The notes beneath the pieces are model-generated. The model saw only the letters and a list, made by a program, of their open reading frames with translations. It was not told the DNA's origin and did no database searches. Of a stretch of 64,000 nt of DNA, positions 28,801 to 36,994 are shown piece after piece (within the stretch, counting starts at the first letter, position 1; every line of letters starts with the position of its first letter). Source of the stretch: Erythrobacter sp. NAP1 (GTDB taxonomy: Bacteria > Pseudomonadota > Alphaproteobacteria > Sphingomonadales > Sphingomonadaceae); the NCBI RefSeq assembly GCF_000152865.1, contig NZ_CH672390.1, forward strand, positions 3,141,468-3,205,467, written 5' to 3'. The position numbers and the translations under genes were made by a program.

Positions 28801-29700
28801 ACGGAACATGTCGTCGCCCGCCAGGTCGTTCAATTCCTCGGCGATGGCAGGATCGCTTGAGCCATCGTTGATGAGGATCACCTCAACACCGTTCGGCGTG
28901 TACGCACGAAGGCGTTGGATGCAGACCCGGACGTCCTCGACCGCGTTGTAAATAGGGACCACAACTTTGAGATTGGCCGCACGCTGAGGAGTTAGGGGGC
29001 CGGGAGCGGCAGACAAAAAGGTCTGCGCCGGGTTTTCGATTGATAGCGTTTCTTCCAGTCGGCTCCCGTCGGGAAATTCCAACCCAACCCGGTATGAACC
29101 AGTCTCCAGCTTGCCAAACGGGATGGCAACTTGAAATCCACCTGCTCCTCCGGAAATGCCGTGCTCGCGCAGGTCGGGCCGGGCGTTGTCATTCTGAACG
29201 GTAGCGTAATGCTCGCCGTTGATAATGACCTTGAGGGGAAGGGGCATGGAGCGATTGTGCTCATTTACGGCCCAACCTCGAATGCCAGAGCGTGTGAGGC
29301 TTTCAATCTTGCCTCCGAAGTTACTACTGGCGCCCTGAACGTACCTGTCTTCAAGCCGGCCGTGCAAAACATAATGGACCAGCGGATTGATATCAGCCTC
29401 GGCGACATCAGGGTAAAGGTCGAGATAGGCTCGAGTGGAAAACTGTAGCGATGGATCAAAGCCCTCGCGCCAGCCTGATGTTAGATAGTGGTTTAACCCT
29501 GACTTCTGCGAAAAGGAGCGATTGCCGCTTTCCTTGCGATAATGTTCAAGGTCAAAGAACGTTGAGCACAGCTCCAACTGTTCCGCAGTGAAGTCCGGAA
29601 CACCTGCAGATTTTGACTTCGATCGGAGCCGGAATTCTCTCCAATTCAAAAGCTTCACGAGAAGTCCTTTTCTGTTTCCTCTGCGTAGCCCCATTGGCAT
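25864..29700 (-). CDS. Giant multidomain glycosyltransferase (GT2 plus GT4-like modules)
   Basis: A 1278-residue enzyme, one of the largest in the window. Residues about 40-125 carry the FDxxxY...YPDV...NPLxHYxxxG-type repeats seen at the N-terminus of many rhamnan or capsule glycosyltransferases (YLDLYPDVAEADINPLVHY). About 130-220 is a beta-rich domain (GIRGWAVNEHNRSM). About 240-480 is a GT2 domain with VVVPIYNAVEDV, LINDGSSD, ILNSDARVTP and GYGEENDFGMRAL. About 510-900 is a GT4-like module (VMSFHDYYCLSP, ILVPGNINEAKGLDL). The last 350 residues are a further degenerate GT-B-like part. The gene starts 5 nt after the PhyH stop, so the two are probably coupled. It may add two different sugars. 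An alternative ATG lies two codons in. Confidence 0.88.
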   Translation of the reverse strand: MPMGLRRGNRKGLLVKLLNWREFRLRSKSKSAGVPDFTAEQLELCSTFFDLEHYRKESGNRSFSQKSGLNHYLTSGWREGFDPSLQFSTRAYLDLYPDVAEADINPLVHYVLHGRLEDRYVQGASSNFGGKIESLTRSGIRGWAVNEHNRSMPLPLKVIINGEHYATVQNDNARPDLREHGISGGAGGFQVAIPFGKLETGSYRVGLEFPDGSRLEETLSIENPAQTFLSAAPGPLTPQRAANLKVVVPIYNAVEDVRVCIQRLRAYTPNGVEVILINDGSSDPAIAEELNDLAGDDMFRVLHNGSNIGFTRTVNRGIVEAGDSDVIILNSDARVTPQWIDGMDAAAQSRPRVATVTAMSDRAGAFSAPTIGNDNPLPAGVSEADYATAFRRRSLRLYPEVPTGNGFCMLIRRAAIDELGGFDEDAFPRGYGEENDFGMRALRAGWSNLIDDATYVFHDRSKSFGEEKNVHIAKGRAIVDERYPEYKLLIRTFETGSSILMARFRARLALADCTDGRGILPRALFVLATRTGGTPQTNQDLMGALSDAYECFVLISDSSTLELSVFEGGETRVLKTHQLQEPIEPLTHKSSEYDAVVSTWLSALDLSIVHIRHLGWHSLNLPALARQTGARVVMSFHDYYCLSPSLKLLDDENVFCGKTFTDAASRRAIEIWPEQSLPTLTEPWVAHWQKRMGEALENCDAFVTTSQSARNRIEEAFPNIPSEHFHVIPHGRDFQEFENLQRIPDGATPVRILVPGNINEAKGLDLIAALTDLDRPGAFEFHILGGVKLDGLTEAQRQHLHFHGRYNRADFADKVKSIAPHFGVIFSVWDETYCHTLTEMWSVGLPVAVLDFPNVRNRVEKSGAGWILEDIQPEAVYANLVGIAADRGGLIEKGKAARQWQEQRGRAQSCRQMASRYLDVYQGYAAQSAKPKIGILPARSRNAPDGGPPAPDRLLERSHNSDARSNTYIRSDAAALVAQMQLEMVDGAIVRSDAIPGDMIDPFLETAELTQTPFIVDVDEAAFVPETDIDHDGCLDAYAGNLEELIAKASAVTVPTTTIANLIRPHNEQVFVMEDAVAARLWAGGREQPTATELRVLYLAAGSSFRENELALRILEATRDKIPSLAVSVIGADAEMDWPSWIDNVPVPQECRTYDEFVLWLRSEARNAILGIAVNLDTSCDNYRSDRALLEYGALGLTVIASDTARHRAFVEKTPDGVALVSNEPDAWSEKLAHALSNSEKIATQGRELQTWVFANCTIEADLPEFDQIIQANLQLKP

Positions 29701-29705
29701 CGAGC

Positions 29706-30662
29706 CTAAAGGCCCAGCAGTCGCCGGAAGGACCCGTTGATCCCTTTGCGTTTGGGACGACGTTCACCCTGTGCCCCAATGTCGAAAGCAGCCTCGCCGA
29801 GATATCGGTTGGGGCGGGGCTGTCCATCGTGAATAGCCACCATCTCGCGAGACTGGAGCTTACCAATCGATTCGTCGGAAAAGGCAGGCGTGTAATAAAT
29901 GCAGTCGTCGAAGAAGTAGTGTGTCACCTGGGACCAGCGGGTGAGGGTGGGGTCGGATTGCCTACTGCCGCCATGAAGCAGGTTTGCGGTCCAGATGAGC
30001 GCTTGGCCTTTGCGTGCCAGAAACGGTTCGCTACTTGCCCCATGCGTTTCGCAGAGTTCCTGCCATGCGTCGGCAAAAGGATCCTGCGCGGACTTGAGCT
30101 CGCTTCCGTATCCGCGCCTGCCAATCAGTGAATTGGTGACAATCGGCCAGCTGTGTGATCCCTTTACGTAAAACAAAGGACCAGCTTCAGGTGATACGTC
30201 CTCCATCGCGAGCCACACACCGCACATGAAGCGTTCCGGGAGGCTTGAGAAGTGGACGGCATCGGAATGAACCGCTTGCTGGGTTCCGACAGGGAAATTC
30301 AGGGTCTGGAAGGGGAAGGCACTTCGGCCATAGAGCTTTTGGAGAAGGTCTAGCATGGCCTGGTTCGAGGCGATCGCGCGGACATCCGCATCGAATTGCC
30401 ACGCGTCCTGAATGCGCCGCTCGAATCTCGTCTTGTCAGCTTTTGGATCATCAAAAGGGATTTTGAAACGCGGACCTAGATTGCGCTTGATGCGCTCAAT
30501 CCGAGCGTCAATCTCGGGATCAGGAAAATCGATCACCGCAAAGCCATTGGCGTTCAGATCGCGCGCAACAGACTTTTCGTCCTCATTCAGATCTTCAAGA
30601 GTATCGCCCGCAAACACCGGGGACTCGATCCGAGGAGCACCTGGAAATACTGTGTCCCTCAA
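29706..30662 (-). CDS. Phytanoyl-CoA dioxygenase (PhyH) family protein
   Basis: A 318-residue member of the Fe(II)/2-oxoglutarate-dependent PhyH family. The H-x-D iron ligands are in AVHSDAVHF, followed by GVWLAMEDVSPEAGPLFYVKGSH, which is typical of this family. The distal His is in ANLLHGGSRQ, with an Arg soon after (TRWSQVTHY) that probably binds 2-oxoglutarate. It sits between kpsT (30 nt upstream) and the giant glycosyltransferase (5 nt downstream) in the capsule operon, so hydroxylation of a capsule sugar or substituent is plausible but unproven. It shares family but little obvious sequence with the second PhyH protein at 16795-17826. Confidence 0.88.
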   Translation of the reverse strand: MRDTVFPGAPRIESPVFAGDTLEDLNEDEKSVARDLNANGFAVIDFPDPEIDARIERIKRNLGPRFKIPFDDPKADKTRFERRIQDAWQFDADVRAIASNQAMLDLLQKLYGRSAFPFQTLNFPVGTQQAVHSDAVHFSSLPERFMCGVWLAMEDVSPEAGPLFYVKGSHSWPIVTNSLIGRRGYGSELKSAQDPFADAWQELCETHGASSEPFLARKGQALIWTANLLHGGSRQSDPTLTRWSQVTHYFFDDCIYYTPAFSDESIGKLQSREMVAIHDGQPRPNRYLGEAAFDIGAQGERRPKRKGINGSFRRLLGL

Positions 30663-30692
30663 TTCTCTTCCTTCCGAAAGCGCATTTGTCGA

Positions 30693-31340
30693 TTAAAGAT
30701 TCTCGTAAACCGACACGGCTTCGCCCACGTCTTCGTAGACAGTTGCCAGGCCTGAATTGAGGACGATCGCACGGTTGCAGTACTGTTTGACCAATTCCAA
30801 GCTGTGTGATGCCAGCAGAAGTGCTCTGTCGTTGCGTTTCTCGAAGAACTCGGATTTGCACTTGTTCTGAAAATTCTTGTCCCCGACCATGATAACCTCG
30901 TCGATGAGATAGCAATCGAATTCGATTGCCAGCGACAGCGCAAATGCAAGGCGCGCGCGCATACCCGACGAGTAGATCTTGACCGGCATTTTCAGGTTGT
31001 TGCCGAGTTCGGTAAAGTCTTCGACGAAATCACGCATTTCAGCGTATGACTTATCGTAAATCCGCGCGATGAAACGGGCGTTGTCGTACCCGGTCAGACT
31101 GCCTTGAAAGCCGCCCGTAAATCCAAGCGGCCAAGAGCAGCTCATCTTCCGGACAACCTTGCCCTGAGTGGGCATTTGCACTCCTCCGATCAATCGGATC
31201 AGAGTCGATTTCCCGGCTCCGTTGCGACCAAGCAAACCAATTCGATCGCGTGGGTTGATTGTGAAATCGACACCCTTGAGGACGCTCTTCGTGGTTTTGC
31301 CACTACGAAAATCCATATGAATGTTGCGGCACTCTATCAT
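30693..31340 (-). CDS. kpsT: Capsule polysaccharide ABC transporter ATP-binding protein KpsT
   Basis: The ATPase that drives capsule export through KpsM. The 215 residues match the short KpsT/CtrD/BexA family: Walker A GLLGRNGAGKST, the family-specific SCSWPLGFTGGFQGSLTG region, the signature YSSGMRARLAFALSL and Walker B CYLIDEV with a following H-switch LLASHS. The frame extends to 31397, but ATG at 31340 gives the family start MIECRNIHMDF and overlaps the kpsM stop by 4 nt (ATGA), the usual kpsMT coupling. Confidence 0.96.
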   Translation of the reverse strand: MIECRNIHMDFRSGKTTKSVLKGVDFTINPRDRIGLLGRNGAGKSTLIRLIGGVQMPTQGKVVRKMSCSWPLGFTGGFQGSLTGYDNARFIARIYDKSYAEMRDFVEDFTELGNNLKMPVKIYSSGMRARLAFALSLAIEFDCYLIDEVIMVGDKNFQNKCKSEFFEKRNDRALLLASHSLELVKQYCNRAIVLNSGLATVYEDVGEAVSVYENL

Positions 31341-32119
31341 GAGACATTCATTGTTCTGCGGACCCGGCGACACAGGATCAGGCCAACCAAAAGGCATACC
31401 AAGGAGATGCCGAGAGCTTTCTCCAAGTCATAATATGGGGTCACCACGTTTCCAAAAACGCCGTAGCGCATGAGCTCCATTCCGCTCACCATCGGCGACC
31501 ACATCAAGGCCTCACGGATGTTCGGAGGTAGCCATGCAGCAAGATTGAACACGCCGGAAAATGGGATAGCGATATACACGCTGATCGGGACCAATTTCTC
31601 GACGACCTCTGAAACCTGGGCAAGAGGCGCCAAAACTGTCGCGATGCTAAGAACGAAGAAGAAGTAAATGGCCCAGCCCGCCACCAGCGCGCCGACATTG
31701 CTGGGCAGCGGGAAGAGGTCAAGGAAGCCAAGCACCACAGCCGCGAAAATGAAGGCCATCATAGCCCCGATTGCTTCGATCTGGACGCGTACAAAAATGA
31801 AATCGAGGACCTTGATCTGACGGTGGTAAAGCAACGCACTGTTGGCAACAAAAATGCTAGCGGATCGCCCGAATGCATGTCGCAAGAATGTCAGAGGGAT
31901 GTAGCCGGTTATGACGAAGGCCAAGACGCCAATGCCATAAGCCTCGGGGCCACGCAGGAAGGTCCATACGACGCCGACCAGCCCTGCAAAGAGCAATGGC
32001 TCGACCATGATCCACAGAAAGCCGATGTTTTCACGGCCAAAGCGAGTCATTAGCTCACGACTTGTCAGGGCCTGAATGACCCTGACTTGCACACGGAATC
32101 CTTCGCCAAAGCGCTCCAT
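31337..32119 (-). CDS. kpsM: Capsule polysaccharide ABC transporter permease KpsM
   Basis: An inner-membrane ABC-2 permease of 260 residues with six predicted hydrophobic spans. The amphipathic N-terminus has ALTSRELMTRFGRENIGFLW, a hallmark of KpsM/CtrC/BexB proteins. The spans follow (LLFAGLVGVVWTF, VLAFVITGYIPLTFL, MMAFIFAAVVLGFLDL, AIYFFFVLSIATVLA), and the C-terminal FSGVFNLAAWLP region precedes the last helices. It pairs with KpsT to move the lipid-linked capsule chain to the periplasm. The gene begins 6 nt after the kpsE stop. Confidence 0.95.
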   Translation of the reverse strand: MERFGEGFRVQVRVIQALTSRELMTRFGRENIGFLWIMVEPLLFAGLVGVVWTFLRGPEAYGIGVLAFVITGYIPLTFLRHAFGRSASIFVANSALLYHRQIKVLDFIFVRVQIEAIGAMMAFIFAAVVLGFLDLFPLPSNVGALVAGWAIYFFFVLSIATVLAPLAQVSEVVEKLVPISVYIAIPFSGVFNLAAWLPPNIREALMWSPMVSGMELMRYGVFGNVVTPYYDLEKALGISLVCLLVGLILCRRVRRTMNVS

Positions 32120-32125
32120 CGCGGG

Positions 32126-33289
32126 TTAGTCTTCCGAAGCGTGTTCCCGGACACCCACCGAAAGCATCCAACCAACCAAGTACAAGCACAGAGTTGCGAA
32201 AATCACAGCGAGAATACTGCGAATTCTCGCGGGCATTATGGCGTCATCAGGCTTGTTGGGTTCGACAACGCGTTCGAGGTAGTACTGCTGCTGCTTCGCT
32301 TCGATACGCGCTTGTTCGAGCGCTGCGTTGGCAGCAGTAAGGGTTTGTTCCGCGAACTCTTGCTCGACGAGAAGATTTTCGTACTCGGTGATCTTCGCTG
32401 CTATGCCGTTCGGGGTGCCGACGGCGCGACCTGTTTGCTCTGCAACCTGCTGCGATAGGCCTGCAATCCGATCTCTCAAGGCCGGGATTGCCGGATGGTT
32501 CGGTGCGTTTCGGCGGATTTCTGCGAGTTGAGCTCTTAGAGCAGCCTCCTGCGCAATCAGTGCATTGGAAACTTCCAGAACACCGATCCCTTGCTGCGCG
32601 GGATCCAGCAACTCTGCCGAGTTTCGATACGCGCCCAGCTTGATCCGAGCATCGCGAACCCGTTGTTGCGCCTCGTCCACCACGAGCTGGGCTTCATCAA
32701 TCGCCTGAGTATTGACGCGTTCGTTCAACCGGTTGACCAACTCCTCACCCAGCTCAAGCAGACCCGCATTGAGAGCCTGTGCCTCTTCTGGCGTGTATGC
32801 GCTCACACTCAAGACCGTCAGGCCAGTATCGGTGTCAGGTTGCGCCTCAACCATCGAGCCATAGTACTCGTACAAGTCTTCGAAACTATCACTCTGATAA
32901 ATAAGCGGGAAGCGGCTCAAGAAGTCCGCTTCGTCTGACCCGAATGCAGCCCTGACATCTACCCTCTCGGAAAGGTCGGACAGAGCATCCCGAGAACGCA
33001 GATATCCGATGATTTCGCTGGCTTGCTCCGCTCCAGTGCCAAAACCGGTGGATTGCAGAAGGTTCCCCAAAGCTGAACCGCTGCTCTGAGAACGCTCGGG
33101 TGCCTTGATTACGAAGCGCGATTCAGAGACATAGATATTGGCGGCGATCACCCCGTAATACAGGGTTGCGACAAGCGAAGGGAAAACGACAAAAGCGGCA
33201 AACCAGCGCCAACGCTTTAGCGTGGCGACCAGTTGGTTGCGTTTGCCAGACGCCTCAGCTTGGCGCTGCAGATCAGGGTCGTGTTGCAT
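32126..33289 (-). CDS. kpsE: Capsule export inner-membrane protein KpsE (PCP/OPX adaptor)
   Basis: A 387-residue polysaccharide co-polymerase-type protein (KpsE/CtrB/BexC). It has an N-terminal transmembrane helix near residues 31-52 (WFAAFVVFPSLVATLYYGV), a long periplasmic part with coiled-coil character around 190-330 (many Gln, Glu and Ala, such as LVVDEAQQRVRDAR and LAEIRRNAPNHPA), and a C-terminal helix near 355-375 (ILAVIFATLCLYLVGWML). It bridges KpsMT and the outer-membrane KpsD. It is first of the kpsE-kpsM-kpsT set on the minus strand, 127 nt downstream of the DUF5672 gene, a gap that could contain an extra promoter. Confidence 0.93.
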   Translation of the reverse strand: MQHDPDLQRQAEASGKRNQLVATLKRWRWFAAFVVFPSLVATLYYGVIAANIYVSESRFVIKAPERSQSSGSALGNLLQSTGFGTGAEQASEIIGYLRSRDALSDLSERVDVRAAFGSDEADFLSRFPLIYQSDSFEDLYEYYGSMVEAQPDTDTGLTVLSVSAYTPEEAQALNAGLLELGEELVNRLNERVNTQAIDEAQLVVDEAQQRVRDARIKLGAYRNSAELLDPAQQGIGVLEVSNALIAQEAALRAQLAEIRRNAPNHPAIPALRDRIAGLSQQVAEQTGRAVGTPNGIAAKITEYENLLVEQEFAEQTLTAANAALEQARIEAKQQQYYLERVVEPNKPDDAIMPARIRSILAVIFATLCLYLVGWMLSVGVREHASED

Positions 33290-33416
33290 GTTCAGGTGTA
33301 AGGCTCAACGAGTCTTGGAGAGGGGGAAGCCATTGGCTTGCGACGCTCCCGAAACGGGCTAGTGGCGCGCCATAGCAGGACTTTGCATCAAATCCCAAAT
33401 TCTTTTGACACTCAAT

Positions 33417-34217
33417 TCATCGCTTTGACTTGCGGGAGTAACCTCTCAACCGGTTCACAAGCAGCATGAACCCACGTCGTAAACCGCGTCTGCCAAGCAT
33501 CACCTGGGCCAGGATGGACCAGAAATCGTGCCTCAAAGTCGACCGGTCATCGAGGGTCTCATAGACGGTCCAGAAAGCTTCGGTGCCAAGCGCGCGCGGC
33601 ATCAAGAATATGCCGTGATAACCGAAACTGCTTTCGGGTTCTCCAGCCCTTTCGGCCGCGAAACGATCCGCAATTTCGGCCGAAGCGAAACGAAAACCCT
33701 GCGCTTCGAGCAGAGGACGATTTGTGCGGCAGATTGCGATATCTTCCGGGTGATGAGGCTGAAATTCAGAGCTGGAGCAAGCTTGCATCAGTCCTTTGCT
33801 TCGCAGCGAAAACCCGCCGTTGCCGACGTCGTGGCCATCATCGAATTGTGGCCAGCTTGCACCGATATAGTCATATTCGAGAAACTCATCGTGCCATTGC
33901 CTAGCGTCGATGACATGACCGTCCCACTGCACGATCAAGCAGTGATCGGTTTCAATGTGCTGGGCCAGGTCGTCGAGGATAAACCGCGAATAAGCCTCGG
34001 ACGAAACAATCGGTTCTATTGCGACGAACTCGATCCGAGTATCTGGATTGGTTCCAAGGCTTGCCCGCTCGCAATGCGTAAACAGCAGCGCTTTCGCGAA
34101 GTCGACCTGCTCCAAACTGGCTTCCATCGCCCGAATGGTCGCAGCGACATTCGAAGAGCTCACCGCGCACAAAGTCACGGTAGGTAGCGCAAGGCGTGAG
34201 GCATTATGGTCTGACAT
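33417..34217 (-). CDS. DUF5672 family protein, putative glycosyltransferase
   Basis: A 266-residue protein matching the DUF5672 pattern found in capsule and O-antigen clusters: LPTVTLCAVSSSNVAATIRAM at the start, then YSRFILDDLAQHIETDHCLIV, QWDGHVIDA, YDYIGASWP, VGNGGFSLRSKGLM, HPEDIAIC, and SFGYHGIF. The pattern suggests a GT-A-like fold. I do not know an experimentally proven reaction for the family. The frame extends to 34340, but ATG at 34217 starts 11 nt after the stop of the upstream GT2 gene and gives the conserved N-terminus, so the two genes are likely in one operon. Confidence 0.85.
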   Translation of the reverse strand: MSDHNASRLALPTVTLCAVSSSNVAATIRAMEASLEQVDFAKALLFTHCERASLGTNPDTRIEFVAIEPIVSSEAYSRFILDDLAQHIETDHCLIVQWDGHVIDARQWHDEFLEYDYIGASWPQFDDGHDVGNGGFSLRSKGLMQACSSSEFQPHHPEDIAICRTNRPLLEAQGFRFASAEIADRFAAERAGEPESSFGYHGIFLMPRALGTEAFWTVYETLDDRSTLRHDFWSILAQVMLGRRGLRRGFMLLVNRLRGYSRKSKR

Positions 34218-34228
34218 GGGGCTGTCGT

Positions 34229-35869
34229 TCAAAGCCTCACAACAAATTGTTCGCTCAGCCGGCTGAGTTCTGGGTGATGATATGGGTCGGGGTTGTGCGC
34301 TCCTTCCCCTTCGCCGCCGGAAGCAAGTTGGGTGCGCCACTTCTCTTGCAGATTGGCAACTTCGCGTGCTTGACGCGCTGCACCGAGCGCGTCGCGATCA
34401 AGGCCGCGCGATATCGACTCGTGATGCACGAGCCTCGCGCGGGGTTCATAGAGGCTCTTCCAGCCTTTTGCGCGCAATTTCAGGCACAGATCCACATCGT
34501 TGAATGACACCGCAAAATGCTCTTCGTCAAAGCCTCCGACAGCTTCAAACTTCGCTCGTTCTACGACAAGGCAAGCAGCCGTCACCGCGCTCACGAATTG
34601 TGGCAGCTTGTGGCGATGGAAGTAGCCTGTTTTTGAAGGCTGCAGGAGGCGATGCGCATGAGCGGCAGCTCCACCAATGCCGAGCACCACACCGGCATGC
34701 TGAATCCGGCCATCGGGATACAGCAATTGTGCGCCGACCGCGCCGACCTCTTCGCGCACAGCCTGCTGCGCCATGATCGCCAGCCAACTGGGATCGGTGA
34801 TCTCGATATCATTGTTGAGAAAGCAAAGCAGCTTGCCTTTCGCTTCGCGTGCGGCGCTGTTGTTAATTGCTGCAAAGTTGAAAGCGCCTGCAAAGGGTAT
34901 GACGCGCGCGAAGCCTGGATCGATATTTGCGAGGTATTCGATCGTTGCGGGATCATCGCTGCCGTTGTCGATAATGATAATCTCGCAGGACCCAGGATAT
35001 CTCGTGGCCTTGAGACCTTCGAGACACGTCTCCAAAAGGTCGAGGCGGTTGCGTGTGGGAACGAGCACGCTGACGCTAGGCAATTCGCTCGCAGGATCGG
35101 GCTGAATTGGCGGCAAGGGGAGAGTAGGTGCCTTGCGCGACCGGCGATGGTGCAGGACTTTCGGGAGATGAACGATCTCTCCGCCGTCTCGCTGGCTCAG
35201 TTTCAAAGCGTCCTGGAAAGGCGATGCGGCCAAAGAGGGCAAATTGAGCGCGCTTAATCTGAAGATTGCCGAGTCAGAGACATAGTCGAAATGCCGAAAC
35301 ATCTCGCTGTTCCAGTCCGGCTTGAAATGCGGCGAATGCCGGCGACCCTCTACATTGATGAGATCGTCGTCGGCATAAATGACATGCGTTGTTGGTTCGG
35401 TAAGCGAAATGGCAAGGCGATAAGCATCGCCGGCTGCCTCGCTCACGCAGTCTCCTGCTTGTATAAGGAGCAGCCAGCCTTCGCTAAACTCACGTTCAAG
35501 GTTTGCGAGTGCCTCTCGTAAGTCGCCGTCGAGAATACTTGCTTGAATCCCGGCCAAGTCCAGACTGGCAAGCGTTCTGTCTTCACCGGGTCCAGGTCTG
35601 ACCAACGCAATGACGGCAGGTGCGTGGTTTGAATGCCTTAAGCCATTCTCTCGCTGTTCTTGCGCTTGCCACAAATCATAGGCGCGCGACGTACCGCCGA
35701 GCAATTGTGCGAGCTTCATGCGCGCACGAAGCCGCTTGCCGACAAGACGCCACCATACGCAGCGCGCGTACGAGCCGGGCTGCGATACAAATGCCTCGGC
35801 ATGCACTTGGAGGCGAAGCATCCTCGCGGAGCGCAATTTGGATTGAGGAAGTGGCAAAGAGTTCGGCAT
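34229..35869 (-). CDS. Glycosyltransferase family 2 protein
   Basis: A 546-residue paralogue of the GT2 protein at 19372-21210. The N-terminal lobe carries an intact VIYADDDLINVEGRRH and PHFKPDWNSEMF, the pattern of a first GT-A domain. The second domain (about 270-500) has VSVLVPTRNRLDLLETC, EIIIIDNGSDD, CFLNNDIEI with the D-x-D-like site, GAVGAQLLYPDGRIQHAGV and VSFNDVDLCLKLRAKG. It could act twice, but only the second domain is clearly complete. It lies 72 nt downstream of rmlB and 11 nt upstream of the DUF5672 gene in the capsule operon. A rhamnosyl or mannosyl donor is plausible from the neighbours only. Confidence 0.88.
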   Translation of the reverse strand: MPNSLPLPQSKLRSARMLRLQVHAEAFVSQPGSYARCVWWRLVGKRLRARMKLAQLLGGTSRAYDLWQAQEQRENGLRHSNHAPAVIALVRPGPGEDRTLASLDLAGIQASILDGDLREALANLEREFSEGWLLLIQAGDCVSEAAGDAYRLAISLTEPTTHVIYADDDLINVEGRRHSPHFKPDWNSEMFRHFDYVSDSAIFRLSALNLPSLAASPFQDALKLSQRDGGEIVHLPKVLHHRRSRKAPTLPLPPIQPDPASELPSVSVLVPTRNRLDLLETCLEGLKATRYPGSCEIIIIDNGSDDPATIEYLANIDPGFARVIPFAGAFNFAAINNSAAREAKGKLLCFLNNDIEITDPSWLAIMAQQAVREEVGAVGAQLLYPDGRIQHAGVVLGIGGAAAHAHRLLQPSKTGYFHRHKLPQFVSAVTAACLVVERAKFEAVGGFDEEHFAVSFNDVDLCLKLRAKGWKSLYEPRARLVHHESISRGLDRDALGAARQAREVANLQEKWRTQLASGGEGEGAHNPDPYHHPELSRLSEQFVVRL

Positions 35870-35941
35870 TTGTCGGAGTTAGGCGTTTCAGTGCCCAATA
35901 ATAACACGGATGCTGAAACGGCTGCGAGCTAGCAGGTGGCT

Positions 35942-36994
35942 CTACCGATTGAGCAACGGTTGCCACCAATCCTCGTTGGCAAGATACCAGCGCAAGGTCT
36001 GGTGCAAGCCTTCGGCAAAAGTGCGCTCGGCTGCGTATCCAAGGTCGCCGCGGGCCTTTGTTTCGTCGATTGCGTAACGACGGTCGTGACCCGCGCGGTC
36101 GGTGACGAAGGTTTTGAGCTTGCTGGTAGGCTTCCCGTTCGCAGCTGGCGCGTCGGGATAGCGTTCGGCAAGACCATCGACCTCTTCGAAGGCTCGATCG
36201 ACCTCCGCACAAATGGCGTCGATGACTGCCATGTTCGGCAATTCTTCACCGCCGCCGATATTATAGGTCTCGCCGGGCACACCTTTCGAAAGGCAGGCCT
36301 CGATCCCGCGGCAGTGGTCCTCTACATGGAGCCAGTCGCGCACGTTCATGCCGTCACCGTAGATCGGCAGGCTCTTCCCCGACAATGCGTTGAGCAAGAA
36401 CAGCGGTATCAGCTTTTCAGGATACTGGTATGGTCCGTAATTGTTCGAGCAATTGGTGGTCGTCACATCCAGCCCGAACGTGTGGTGATAGGCGCGCACG
36501 AGGTGATCGGACGATGCCTTCGATGCCGAATAAGGCGAGTTGGGCGCATAGGGCGTGGTTTCGCTGAATGCGGGGTCATCGGCGCCGAGCGATCCATACA
36601 CCTCGTCGGTGGAGATGTGATGGAAGCGGTGCTCCATCCCGTCGCCATCAAGCCAGACCGCGCGCGCGGCTTTGAGCAGGCTGTTCGTCCCAAGAATGTT
36701 AGTGTCGATGAATGCATCGGGACCAGAGATTGAACGGTCGACATGGCTTTCGGCGGCAAAATGCACGATGGTCGCGATTTCGCGCTCACGAAGCAGTTTT
36801 TCGACGAGTTCCTGATCGCGAATGTCGCCTTCGATCAGATCAGCCTGTTCGACGCCCTCAATGGTCGAGCGATTGCCTGCATAGGTCAGAGCGTCGAGGA
36901 CGACGATCGCATCTTCCGGATGTTTGTCAGCCCAGTAGTGAACGAAATTGCCACCGATGAAGCCAGCGCCTCCGGTGACGAGCAGGTTAGCCAA
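35942..36994 (-). CDS. rmlB: dTDP-glucose 4,6-dehydratase
   Basis: Second step of dTDP-L-rhamnose synthesis: NAD-dependent conversion of dTDP-glucose to the 4-keto-6-deoxy sugar. The 350 residues show the Rossmann motif TGGAGFIGGNFVHYW, VDRSISGPDAFIDTN, the catalytic ISTDEVYGSLG and the YSASKASSDHLV (YxxxK) pair, then NCSNNYGPYQYPEKLIPL and the GDGMNVRDWLHVEDH block, all diagnostic of RmlB. It overlaps rmlD by 8 nt. The gene order on the minus strand is rmlA, rmlC, rmlD, rmlB, then glycosyltransferases. Confidence 0.97.
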   Translation of the reverse strand: MANLLVTGGAGFIGGNFVHYWADKHPEDAIVVLDALTYAGNRSTIEGVEQADLIEGDIRDQELVEKLLREREIATIVHFAAESHVDRSISGPDAFIDTNILGTNSLLKAARAVWLDGDGMEHRFHHISTDEVYGSLGADDPAFSETTPYAPNSPYSASKASSDHLVRAYHHTFGLDVTTTNCSNNYGPYQYPEKLIPLFLLNALSGKSLPIYGDGMNVRDWLHVEDHCRGIEACLSKGVPGETYNIGGGEELPNMAVIDAICAEVDRAFEEVDGLAERYPDAPAANGKPTSKLKTFVTDRAGHDRRYAIDETKARGDLGYAAERTFAEGLHQTLRWYLANEDWWQPLLNR

